NCBI GenBank assembly: GCA_903896545.1
Contig: CAITYF010000004.1
Span: forward strand, 1-32,283
Reading direction: 5' to 3'
Length of the DNA: 32,283 nucleotides
Source: an uncultured Myxococcales bacterium
GTDB lineage: Bacteria > Myxococcota_A > UBA9042
Shown: in pieces, positions 1 to 6,909 of the stretch
How positions within the stretch are numbered: position 1 is the stretch's first letter
How the letters are laid out: each line of letters opens with the position of its first letter
Program-made: the position numbers and the translations under genes
Notes under the pieces: model-generated
Told to the model about the DNA's origin: nothing
Database searches by the model: none
What the model saw: only the letters and a program-made list of their open reading frames with translations

Positions 1-21
1 CCGGCGCGCCCGCGGCGCCGG
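1..21 (-). terminator. GC-rich hairpin just downstream of xerD
   Basis: A perfect 7-bp inverted repeat (CCGGCGC at 1-7, GCGCCGG at 15-21) with a 7-nt loop lies 15 bp beyond the xerD stop codon. It could end the xerD transcript. Any T-tract would lie outside the window on the minus strand, so an intrinsic terminator cannot be confirmed. Confidence 0.35.
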
Positions 22-36
22 CCCCGCAGTCCAAAC

Positions 37-1002
37 CTACGCCCGCGGATGAAACCGGTCATACACCTCACGCAGCCGATCCCGCTGCACGTGCGTATAG
101 ATCTGCGTCGTCCCAATATCCGCGTGCCCCAGCATCGCCTGTACGCTGCGCAGGTCCGCGCCGCCAGCCAGCAAGTGAGTCGCAAACGAGTGCCGCAGTT
201 TGTGCGGTGAAATCGGCCGGTCAATCCCCGCCACCGCCGCGTACCGCTTCACCAGCTTCCAGAAGCCTTGCCGCGTCATCGCTTTGCACTGACTCGTCAC
301 AAACAGCGCTTGCGGTGCGCCGCCCTTGCGCGCCCGCGTTGTCCCGCGCACCAGAACCGGTCGACCAGTGGTCAGATACGTCACCAAGTGTGAGCGTGCC
401 ACTTCGCCGATCGGCACAAGACGTTCCTTCCGCCCCTTGCCCACGCAGCGTACCAGCCCGCGGTCAAAATCCACGTCGGCCAGCTGCAGCCCGACCAGCT
501 CGCTCACGCGCAGGCCGGTCGCGTACAACGTCTCCAGCATCGCCGTGTCGCGCAGGCTCCGTTCGCCCTCGCCGCCTGGCGCCGCCAGCAAACGCCCCAC
601 CTCCTCTTGCGTGAGCACGTCGGGCAGATCGTGTTCCTGCCGCGGCAAGTCCACCAGCAGCGCTGGGTTCTCCATCACGATGCCGCGGTCCACCAGCCAA
701 TGCCCGTACGTCCGCAGCGTCGACAAGTGCCGCGCCACCGATCGCGATTGCAGCCCCGTGTCGTGCAAGTCCGCGATGTACTCGCGCAACGCGTCGCGAT
801 CCAGCTCGGCGGCCATGTCGATGCCGAGCTGCTCGTCCATGTAGTGCACCATCCGCAGCAGGTCGCGGCCATACGCGGTCAGCGTGTTGGTCGACATGTT
901 GCGCTCCAGCCGCAGGTGCCGCAGGAAGCGGTCGACCGTGGCTTGCAGCGAATCGGGTTGGCGGGTTTCAGGAGTCCGGGGAAGTGGTGTCGCGTTCATC
1001 AT
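37..1002 (-). CDS. xerD: Tyrosine recombinase XerD
   Basis: Site-specific recombinase of the Xer family (321 aa), which resolves chromosome dimers at dif together with a XerC partner. Residues 1-120 hold the SAM-like core-binding domain (DRFLRHLRLERN...). The catalytic domain shows the full set of active residues: R165 in ATGLRVSEL, K189 in GKGRKER, H267 and R270 in HKLRHSFATHL, H293 in LGHADIGTTQIYTHV, and nucleophile Y302. The C-terminal ending HPRA and the spacing favour XerD over XerC. The reading frame extends upstream to 1131, but that N-terminal stretch does not look like Xer protein. I chose the first of two adjacent ATG codons (1002; the second is at 999). No strong ribosome site is visible. 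No dif-like site was seen nearby. It appears monocistronic. Confidence 0.93.
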   Translation of the reverse strand: MMNATPLPRTPETRQPDSLQATVDRFLRHLRLERNMSTNTLTAYGRDLLRMVHYMDEQLGIDMAAELDRDALREYIADLHDTGLQSRSVARHLSTLRTYGHWLVDRGIVMENPALLVDLPRQEHDLPDVLTQEEVGRLLAAPGGEGERSLRDTAMLETLYATGLRVSELVGLQLADVDFDRGLVRCVGKGRKERLVPIGEVARSHLVTYLTTGRPVLVRGTTRARKGGAPQALFVTSQCKAMTRQGFWKLVKRYAAVAGIDRPISPHKLRHSFATHLLAGGADLRSVQAMLGHADIGTTQIYTHVQRDRLREVYDRFHPRA

Positions 1003-1044
1003 GGAAGTGGATCTCGCACGATCCGCGAGTTCGATCAAAAAATC

Positions 1045-1078
1045 TGTCAAAACGACTGGTTGTGCGATTTTTTTGACA
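1045..1078. promoter_or_regulatory. Inverted repeat with outward-facing TTGACA hexamers
   Basis: TGTCAAAA (1045-1052) and TTTTGACA (1071-1078) form an 8-bp inverted repeat with an 18-nt spacer. Read outward, each arm gives a consensus TTGACA -35 hexamer, one towards xerD and one towards 1100-1460. No good -10 hexamer follows at 16-18 bp on either side, so it may be an operator rather than a promoter pair. Confidence 0.3.
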
Positions 1079-1269
1079 AGAATCGCGATCCGATCCGATC
1101 CGACTGTCCGCACGCAAATGCGCCAGATCACGACGGATCGCGATCGCGGCTCGTTGCTGTCGCGATCGGCAGGCGGATCGCCGATCGTCGTGAGAAAACA
1201 GCGTCAGAACATGCGGTTATGGGTGCAAATGTGCGGTCAAAACGCAAGCTGCGACGGCCGAAGCCTACA

Positions 1270-1291
1270 GCCCGCCCGAATCAGGGTGGGC
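1270..1291. terminator. GC-rich hairpin between rpmB and xerD
   Basis: GCCCGCCC (1270-1277) pairs with GGGTGGGC (1284-1291), giving 8 pairs including one G-U, around the 6-nt loop GAATCA. There is no T-tract on either side. It could mark the 3' end of the rpmB transcript, whose stop is about 170 bp away, or be part of an unannotated RNA. Confidence 0.3.
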
Positions 1292-1464
1292 ACCTGCACG
1301 ATGTTCGCGCCCCGGTGGATTTTGCCGCGCTGTCAGGAAAAATGTCACACGCGCCGTCGCAGCAGACTGCTCAGCGCGCGAACCACTAGCTGGAAAGAAA
1401 AGCGACGTCAGGCGATCGTCAGGCCGACCAAAGTCCGGCGGCCAACTGAAACGCCTTGATAGTC

Positions 1465-1695
1465 TTAGACGATCTCGATGTCGTTCTTCTGGCAGAACGC
1501 GACGAAACCGAGCTTCGAAATGCCGCGCAAGGCGCGCATCGAGAGGCGAACGCGCACGAATTCGTTCAACTCCGGCACCCAAAGGCGCTTGGTCTGCAGA
1601 TTCGGGAGCTGACGCATCTTCGTCTTGTTGTTGGCGTGGCTGACGCGGTTACCGACGAGGGGACGCTTTCCGGTGAGCTGGCAGACGCGGGACAT
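1465..1695 (-). CDS. rpmB: 50S ribosomal protein L28
   Basis: Small basic ribosomal protein (76 aa), normal length for L28. The N-terminus [16 protein letters not shown] followed by [17 protein letters not shown] is the classic L28 signature, and the C-terminal half [16 protein letters not shown] also fits. Its ATG is preceded by GAGG. The gene follows the response regulator on the same strand after 121 bp and probably has its own promoter in that gap. No rpmG is next to it, so it stands alone as in many proteobacteria-like genomes. Confidence 0.95.
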   Translation of the reverse strand: MSRVCQLTGKRPLVGNRVSHANNKTKMRQLPNLQTKRLWVPELNEFVRVRLSMRALRGISKLGFVAFCQKNDIEIV

Positions 1696-1816
1696 AGGAG
1701 CCTCATAAGGGAAGAGCGCGGGCCTCTTCTATCGTGTTACGCGGCACAAGGGGCCGTGTTTCCGCAGCGCAAATGGCGACGCGGGGGCGGAATCTTACAG
1801 CGAAAACGCCGTCGCG

Positions 1817-2503
1817 TCAAGGTTCAAAGCGGTAGCCCCAGCCCCGGACCGTGACGATGTGCCGCGGATGATCGGGCTCGGCTTCCACGTAACGGCGCAG
1901 ACGCACGATGAAGTTGTCGACTGTGCGCTCCGTCGGCGTCGCGTCCATGCCCCAGACTTCTTCCAGGATGTCCGCGCGCGAGAGCGCACGACCGGGGTTG
2001 CGCGCCAGGAACTGCAACAGCACCACTTCTTTCTCGCTCAGCTCGTGCCACTGACCGTCCGGCGTCATCAGCGCGCGGCGCTCCACGGACACGGTCGCGC
2101 GGCCAATGTGCAGTTCCGCGTCCGTCAGCACTTCCAGCGAACCGGTCGAGCGGCGGATGTGGGCGCGCACGCGGGCGAGCAGCTCCGCCATGTCAAACGG
2201 CTTGGCCAGGTAGTCGTCGGCGCCGCCGTCCAGGGCGTGCACCTTGCTGTCGATGTCATCGCGGGCCGTCAGCATGAGCAGCGGCGTGTTGACGCCAATC
2301 TTGCGCACGCGGCGCGCGACGTCGATGCCGTTGATGCCCGGCAAGCCGATGTCCAACAGGATCACGTCAAAGCGCTCAGCTTCGATCACTTCGAGCGCGG
2401 ATTCGCCGGTTTTGTACCAACGAACCTCAAAGCCCTCATGCTCCAAGTTCAGGCGAACCATCGTGCCGATCAGGGGATCATCTTCAACGAGCAAAATGCG
2501 CAT
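1817..2503 (-). CDS. OmpR/PhoB-type response regulator
   Basis: DNA-binding response regulator of 228 aa. The receiver domain (1-120) has the acidic pair D8/D9 in LLVEDD, the phosphoacceptor D51 in LLDIGLPG, T79 in LMLTA and K101 in LAKPF, so it should be phosphorylatable. Residues 125-227 form the winged-helix effector, ending RGWGYRFEP, typical of the OmpR/PhoB group. It lies 78 bp downstream of the histidine kinase on the same strand, in the order kinase then regulator. The gap contains an 11-bp-spaced direct repeat (2563-2578) of the type such regulators bind, so autoregulation is plausible. The signal and target genes cannot be named from sequence. The start ATG has only a weak ribosome site. 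Confidence 0.92.
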   Translation of the reverse strand: MRILLVEDDPLIGTMVRLNLEHEGFEVRWYKTGESALEVIEAERFDVILLDIGLPGINGIDVARRVRKIGVNTPLLMLTARDDIDSKVHALDGGADDYLAKPFDMAELLARVRAHIRRSTGSLEVLTDAELHIGRATVSVERRALMTPDGQWHELSEKEVVLLQFLARNPGRALSRADILEEVWGMDATPTERTVDNFIVRLRRYVEAEPDHPRHIVTVRGWGYRFEP

Positions 2504-2562
2504 GGACTTTCGGTGTGGCCGGTCAACTCGCCGGCGCGAACCTTAGCGAATTGCACGCGTCC

Positions 2563-2581
2563 TGACAACCTTGTGACACAA
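2563..2581 (-). promoter_or_regulatory. PhoB-box-like direct repeat before the response regulator gene
   Basis: On the minus strand TGTCA occurs twice with an 11-bp period (2578-2574 and 2567-2563). The first copy lies inside the palindrome TTGTGTCACAA (2581-2571). OmpR/PhoB proteins bind direct half-sites spaced about 11 bp, and the Pho box half-site is CTGTCAT-like. The element starts immediately after the kinase stop codon, 60-80 bp before the regulator ATG. Binding by this regulator is inference. Confidence 0.4.
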
Positions 2582-3751
2582 TCATCCCGCGTCGGTGGGC
2601 GGGGCCACGGGCAACCGCAGGGAAAAGCTGGAGCCTTTGCCGTCACCGTCGCTCTTTGCCGTCAACTTGCCGCCCATTCGCTCGGCTAGTGCGCGCGACA
2701 GCGACAGGCCCAAGCCCGTACCCGACGCCTGGCTCGTCGCGCCTTGCGTCCGCACGAACGGCTGGAACAGCTTCTCAGCCAGCTCAGGCGCAAAACCAAT
2801 GCCATCGTCAAGCACTTGCACGTGTACGTTGCCGTCTTCTACGCCGCCGCGGACGTCGATCCGCTTGGCACCGTACTTCTGAGCGTTGTCGGCGAGGTTC
2901 TCCAGAATTGTCCAGATCGCCGTGGAATCTCCAGAAATTGCAAGACCTTCCTTTACCTGGGCGTGCACGCCGTCGACGGGCGCCGTCACTTGCCGCCTTT
3001 GCACGAAGCGCGCCAGCAACTGCGACATGTCCACGCGATCACGGGCGAGGCGCTGATCGGGCATCCGCATGCGCTGCGCCAGAAGCAGATTCTGGATCAG
3101 ATGTTCCTCGCGGTCCGCTTCCCGCAGGGCCATCGACGTCAGCTCCTTCAGCTGCTCAGGCGGCATGCGTCCGGAGTGAATCGTCTGCAGCACAGCCTTG
3201 ATCCCCGCGAGCGGTGTCTTCATCTCGTGGGTCACGCGGCCAAGGAAGTCCTGCATCTCCCGACGGAAGCGGCTCTCTGTGCGTACGAGGCGCCACAGCA
3301 TGGCCACGACCGTGACGAGGAGGCCGGTCAGCAGCGAACCTTCGCCCAGCACCATCTTGCGCTTCCGCGCGTACCGCTCGTCTGCCGTGCTCTCTGCCTC
3401 TTGCGTTGGCTGCACGACGAGGACGCCGGGCAACTGCGCGATGCCCACGACCGCGAAGCCGTCACCTACGCGGTGCGCCATGGGCGAGACGCGCCCCGGC
3501 ATCTTCACGACTTCCAAATGCGGATCGTCCTGGACCGGCCCCGGCTTTGCCGTGTCAGCGTGCAGGCGGAGCGCGTGCACCTCCGCCTCACGCTCCAGAA
3601 TCGTCTGCATCATCTCGCGCTGCGCGTTGATCGCTTGGGAGATGTAGACGAGCCACCACGCACCCAGCGCCACGAGCAGGAACGCCGCGGCGCCGAACAG
3701 CCAGACCGGACTCATACGATCGCGAACGAGGCTCGCTGCACGCTTCGGCAT
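2582..3751 (-). CDS. Membrane sensor histidine kinase
   Basis: Sensor kinase of 389 aa. Two hydrophobic segments (about 15-38 and 136-155) flank a roughly 95-residue periplasmic sensor region of no recognised family. The cytoplasmic part has an H-box with H175 in GRVTHEMKTPLAG, an N-box N289 in LADNAQKYG, G1 DDGIGF (315-320) and G2 GTGLGLSL (344-351), so the kinase core is complete. There is no HAMP domain between TM2 and the dimerisation helix. The ATG is 3 bp past the hemL stop codon with no ribosome site of its own, which implies translational coupling to hemL. The response regulator gene follows. Placement inside a heme operon suggests, but does not prove, a link to redox or tetrapyrrole status. 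Confidence 0.92.
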   Translation of the reverse strand: MPKRAASLVRDRMSPVWLFGAAAFLLVALGAWWLVYISQAINAQREMMQTILEREAEVHALRLHADTAKPGPVQDDPHLEVVKMPGRVSPMAHRVGDGFAVVGIAQLPGVLVVQPTQEAESTADERYARKRKMVLGEGSLLTGLLVTVVAMLWRLVRTESRFRREMQDFLGRVTHEMKTPLAGIKAVLQTIHSGRMPPEQLKELTSMALREADREEHLIQNLLLAQRMRMPDQRLARDRVDMSQLLARFVQRRQVTAPVDGVHAQVKEGLAISGDSTAIWTILENLADNAQKYGAKRIDVRGGVEDGNVHVQVLDDGIGFAPELAEKLFQPFVRTQGATSQASGTGLGLSLSRALAERMGGKLTAKSDGDGKGSSFSLRLPVAPPTDAG

Positions 3752-3754
3752 GGC

Positions 3755-5080
3755 CTAAGCCACGCCCTTCGCCGCCGCGATGAGCGCGTCCGCGAGTTGA
3801 TCCACGTGACCTTCCGCGTGCGCCAGCGACAAGAACATCACCTCGTACGCCGACGGCGGCATGTAGACGCCAGCGTCCAGGACCGCATTGTACATCGCGT
3901 TGTAGCGCTCGATCGCCTTGGGCGAGATGTCGTCGGCGCGCGTCGGCAGCGGTCCTTCCACAAAATACGGCCACACGATCGAGCCCACGCGACGCACGCG
4001 CAGCCACGGGATCTTCGCCGCCTTGAGCTTCTTCTCCAGCCGTTCACCGAGCGCCGCGATGTGCGCGTAGACTTCGGGATTCTTCAGCTTTTCCAAGGTC
4101 TTCAGGCCCGCGGCGATCGACACGGGATTCCCGGAAAGCGTCCCCGCCTGATAGACCGGCCCGACCGGCGCGAGGAGCGACAGCAGCTTTTGCGGGCCGA
4201 CAACCGCACCGATCGGCATGCCACCGCCGACGATCTTGCCGAGCGTCACGAGGTCGGGCTGCACGCCGGCGATCGCGCCGTAGCCGCCAAAGCGCAGACG
4301 GAAGCCGCTGATCACTTCGTCAAAGATGAGCAGGCTGCCGTGCTCCGCCGTGATGCGCCGCAAACCAGCGAGGAACTCGTTGGACTGCACGAGAAGACCA
4401 TTGTTGGCCGGCAGCGGTTCCAGAATGATCGCCGCGATGCGCGCGCCGTGGAACGCGAAGAGCTTTTCGACTTCCGCCAGGTTGCCAAACGGGAGCGAGA
4501 TGGTCAGACCGGCGATCTCGTGCGGGATGCCTTGGCTGGAGGCTTCCGCGCCCGGCTCCGCGCCCGTGATGAGGCCGGAGCCCGCCTTGACCAGCAGACC
4601 GTCCGAGTGGCCGTGATAGCCGCCCTCGAACTTCACAATCAGCGGGCGTCCCGTCGCGCCGCGTGCCAAGCGCAGTGCCGTCATGACCGCTTCGGTACCT
4701 GAACTCGTCAGGCGCACCTGCTCAAACGGCGGGAACGCTTCCAGAATCGCTTCGGCCATTGCCGTCTCGCCCGGATGGCACGCGCCATAGCTTAGACCAC
4801 GCGTGGCGGCTTCTTGCACCTCGGCGACCACGTCGCGATCGCTGTGGCCCAGAATCAGCGGGCCCCACGACATGCAGAAATCGACGAACACGTTGCCGTC
4901 GACGTCGGTGAAGTGCGCGCCCGACGCCTTTTCAAAGAAGATCGGCTTGCCGTTGACCGACCTGCATGCGCGAACGGGGCTGTTCACGCCGCCGGGGATG
5001 CGCTTCTGTGCGCGCTCAAACCACGCGTCGGACTGCGCGCGGCTAAACGAGTTGGACTTGGGGGCGGATTTCTTGGCCAT
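3755..5080 (-). CDS. hemL: Glutamate-1-semialdehyde 2,1-aminomutase
   Basis: PLP enzyme (441 aa) that converts glutamate-1-semialdehyde to 5-aminolevulinate in the C5 tetrapyrrole route. Visible motifs are RIPGGVNSPVRA near the N-terminus, FEGGYHGHSDGLLVKAGSG, IFDEV (252-256) and the PLP lysine K282 in LGKIVGGGMPIGAVVG. The substrate-loop segment reads YGACHPGE where many HemL have YGAPTE-like residues. A longer GTG start at 5098 is possible, but the ATG at 5080 is preceded by AAGGAA, so I use it. The hemD stop TAA is the beginning of that ribosome site, which makes coupled translation likely. hemC and hemD lie upstream. No hemA is present in the window. Confidence 0.95.
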   Translation of the reverse strand: MAKKSAPKSNSFSRAQSDAWFERAQKRIPGGVNSPVRACRSVNGKPIFFEKASGAHFTDVDGNVFVDFCMSWGPLILGHSDRDVVAEVQEAATRGLSYGACHPGETAMAEAILEAFPPFEQVRLTSSGTEAVMTALRLARGATGRPLIVKFEGGYHGHSDGLLVKAGSGLITGAEPGAEASSQGIPHEIAGLTISLPFGNLAEVEKLFAFHGARIAAIILEPLPANNGLLVQSNEFLAGLRRITAEHGSLLIFDEVISGFRLRFGGYGAIAGVQPDLVTLGKIVGGGMPIGAVVGPQKLLSLLAPVGPVYQAGTLSGNPVSIAAGLKTLEKLKNPEVYAHIAALGERLEKKLKAAKIPWLRVRRVGSIVWPYFVEGPLPTRADDISPKAIERYNAMYNAVLDAGVYMPPSAYEVMFLSLAHAEGHVDQLADALIAAAKGVA

Positions 5081-5090
5081 GATGGTTTCC

Positions 5091-5825
5091 TTACGCACAA
5101 AGAGAGAGGAGGGCGGCGGTGACGTCCGCCAAATCAGGTGAGGCGGCCTGAGCCGCGGGTTGCACGCCGTGCTTGTCGCGCAGCGCGCTCGCCGTCGTGC
5201 TGCCGATTGCCACCAGCGGTCGTTCGCGCAACTGCGGTGCCCACGCCAGCAGGCGATCGGCAGCCGACGGTGCGGCCAGGAAGATCGCGTTGGCGTGCGA
5301 AGCTTCTTCTACGAGTTCTGGGGACGGCGCGACAGGTTCGGCGTTTTCGTAGATCGCAGCGACGTCGACGTCGTGACTCGCCGCCAGCAGCGTTTGCGCA
5401 AGTTCCGGCTGACTTTGCCGCGCCTGCACCACCAGCACCGAGGATCGCTCCGGCAGGCGCGCCACGAGCAGCTCCGCCAACGCCAAGCCGGTCGATGGCG
5501 CGTGCGCCACCAGCGACGCCGTCAGTCCGATTCGCGCCAACGCCGCCTGCGTTGAAGGCCCGACGGCGGCGACCACGGCGTGAATGCCGCGAACCTCGTC
5601 CGCCGTCAATTGCCGGGCAAAGGCAGCCACTGCGTGTGCACTCGCAAAGGTCATCGCCGTGTAGGTGTGCAGGGCCGCCCGGTGCGCGGACGTCAAAGGC
5701 ACGTCGGCAAATTGGGCAGTCGGCATTTCCAGCACGCGAATCCCCGCTTCTTCCAACCGCGCCCGCAGCGCCTGATTGTCTTCGTGCGCGCGGGTCAGAA
5801 CGACCGTCGGCCTGCTCTGTGTCAT
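5091..5825 (-). CDS. hemD: Uroporphyrinogen-III synthase
   Basis: Cytosolic enzyme (244 aa) that cyclises hydroxymethylbilane with inversion of ring D. HemD proteins are poorly conserved. The call rests on the N-terminus VVLTRAHEDNQALRARLEE, the central YTAMTFASAHAV (a TSxNAV-like segment), GPSTQAAL and the late IGSTTASALRDKHGVQP, together with normal length and position directly after hemC. The start ATG is 4 bp beyond the hemC stop codon, and the stop overlaps the ribosome site of hemL, so all three are tightly coupled. No fused methyltransferase domain is present. Confidence 0.9.
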   Translation of the reverse strand: MTQSRPTVVLTRAHEDNQALRARLEEAGIRVLEMPTAQFADVPLTSAHRAALHTYTAMTFASAHAVAAFARQLTADEVRGIHAVVAAVGPSTQAALARIGLTASLVAHAPSTGLALAELLVARLPERSSVLVVQARQSQPELAQTLLAASHDVDVAAIYENAEPVAPSPELVEEASHANAIFLAAPSAADRLLAWAPQLRERPLVAIGSTTASALRDKHGVQPAAQAASPDLADVTAALLSLCA

Positions 5826-5829
5826 CGGT

Positions 5830-6768
5830 TCAGTGCCAAGACCGTGCCGGCGTGAACCACGGGCTGTCGTCGACGAGATCGGGACCTTGCGCCATCAGGA
5901 GCGCGAACGCCCGCTCGACGAGATCTTCCACGCGCCCGCTGACTTCGATCGCCCGCCAAATGCCGTCAGTACCGACGGTTCCCGCGCGGAGCGTCGCCGT
6001 TCCGTCGTCGTTCACGATCGCCAACGCGCCGAATGGCGAGTGACAGCCGCCCTCGATCCGCCGCAGCAAACCGCGCTCAAGACCGACAGCCGCCGCCGTC
6101 GCCGGGTTGTGCATCGTCTTCAAGTAGTTGATCGCGTTTTCGTCGCCTTCGCGAATCTCGATGCCCAGCGCGCCCTGCGCCGCCGCCGGAAGCCAGCGCT
6201 GCGGGTTCAGATCGAAAACCGCCAGATCGCCCGGATCCAGGTTCAGCCGTGCGAGACCCGCACGCGCCAAGAGCACAGCGTCCAGTTCACCGGACTTGGC
6301 TTTTCCCAAACGCGTCGGCACGTTGCCACGCAACAGCACGGGCTCCAGATCCGGCGCGACGTGCTTCAGCAGCGCGGACCGGCGCATCGACGCCGTGCCG
6401 ATCTTCGCACCGGCCTTCACCGGCAACGCGCGGCTCAGATCCAGCGCGGACTTGTGCACCAGGAGCACGTCGTTCACTTCAGCTCGCTCCGGAATCGCCG
6501 CGAGCATCAGCCCAGGCGGCAGATTGGTCGGCAGATCCTTGAGCGAGTGCACCGCCGCGTCGACCAGATGGTTGGCCAACTCGACTTCCAGCTCTTTGGT
6601 GAAAAAGCCTTTGTCCAACTGCGCTTGCAGCGGAATGTTCAGCAGCTGATCGCCGCTCGTCTTGACGATTTTCAATTGCACGCCCGCCGCTTCACCGCCC
6701 AATCGGGCCTGAACGTGCCGCGCCTGCCAAAGAGCCAACTCACTGCCGCGTGTTCCAATCGTAAGCAT
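5830..6768 (-). CDS. hemC: Hydroxymethylbilane synthase (porphobilinogen deaminase)
   Basis: Enzyme of 313 aa that polymerises four porphobilinogen units into hydroxymethylbilane. Signature segments are IGTRGSELALWQA at the N-terminus, HSLKDLP with catalytic D78, TASMRRSALL with substrate-binding arginines R129 and R130, LLRGNVPTRL, and EGGCHSPFGA. C242 there is the attachment site of the dipyrromethane cofactor. The frame extends to 6789, but the ATG at 6768 has GGAGG a few bases upstream. It is the first gene of the minus-strand run hemC-hemD-hemL-kinase-regulator. The 141-bp gap to the plus-strand membrane protein must contain its promoter. Confidence 0.96.
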   Translation of the reverse strand: MLTIGTRGSELALWQARHVQARLGGEAAGVQLKIVKTSGDQLLNIPLQAQLDKGFFTKELEVELANHLVDAAVHSLKDLPTNLPPGLMLAAIPERAEVNDVLLVHKSALDLSRALPVKAGAKIGTASMRRSALLKHVAPDLEPVLLRGNVPTRLGKAKSGELDAVLLARAGLARLNLDPGDLAVFDLNPQRWLPAAAQGALGIEIREGDENAINYLKTMHNPATAAAVGLERGLLRRIEGGCHSPFGALAIVNDDGTATLRAGTVGTDGIWRAIEVSGRVEDLVERAFALLMAQGPDLVDDSPWFTPARSWH

Positions 6769-6825
6769 AAGACCTCCGGCAGATCGCACTACCGTGGCGC
6801 GGATTGCACGTTTTCAGCGCGTTTG

Positions 6826-6854
6826 TGTCAACCCGTGCATGACCAATACGTGAC
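6826..6854. promoter_or_regulatory. Candidate regulator sites in the hemC divergent gap
   Basis: The short divergent gap holds TGTCA (6826-6830) within TTGTGTCA, an 8-mer also present in the palindrome before the response regulator gene. It also holds TGAC twice with an 11-bp period (6840-6843 and 6851-6854). These resemble half-sites of an OmpR/PhoB-type regulator and could control hemC or the gene at 6910. The match is short and may be chance. Confidence 0.25.
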
Positions 6855-6909
6855 TTGTTGTAGCGATTTGGCGCGCGTGTGAGACTGTCGACGGCAGTTT
6901 TGGAGGCCG

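Larger units (their letters stand above)
1003..1464. other. Gene-free region with a GATC cluster between xerD and rpmB
   Basis: I find no convincing gene in these 462 bp. The xerD-proximal part is dense in GATC: twelve copies between 1010 and 1186, beginning at 1010, 1020, 1033, 1087, 1092, 1097, 1126, 1136, 1142, 1164, 1176 and 1183. It also holds an inverted repeat TGTCAAAA (1045-1052) / TTTTGACA (1071-1078), which puts two TTGACA hexamers back to back. Further right are a strong hairpin (1270-1291) and an 8-bp direct repeat CGTCAGGC spaced by 3 bp near 1408-1427. The region should hold the xerD promoter and the rpmB transcript end. No clear -10 box or tRNA is visible. Confidence 0.6.

Noticed and set aside
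1003..1464. dif site or replication origin next to xerD
   Set aside because: No 28-bp dif-like palindrome with a TTAT core half and no DnaA boxes were seen; GATC density alone is not enough.
2744..4702. Long open frame on the plus strand (652 codons) across the kinase and hemL genes
   Set aside because: It lies antisense to two genes with complete catalytic motifs, and its translation is rich in Arg/His/Gln, typical of a GC-rich shadow frame.
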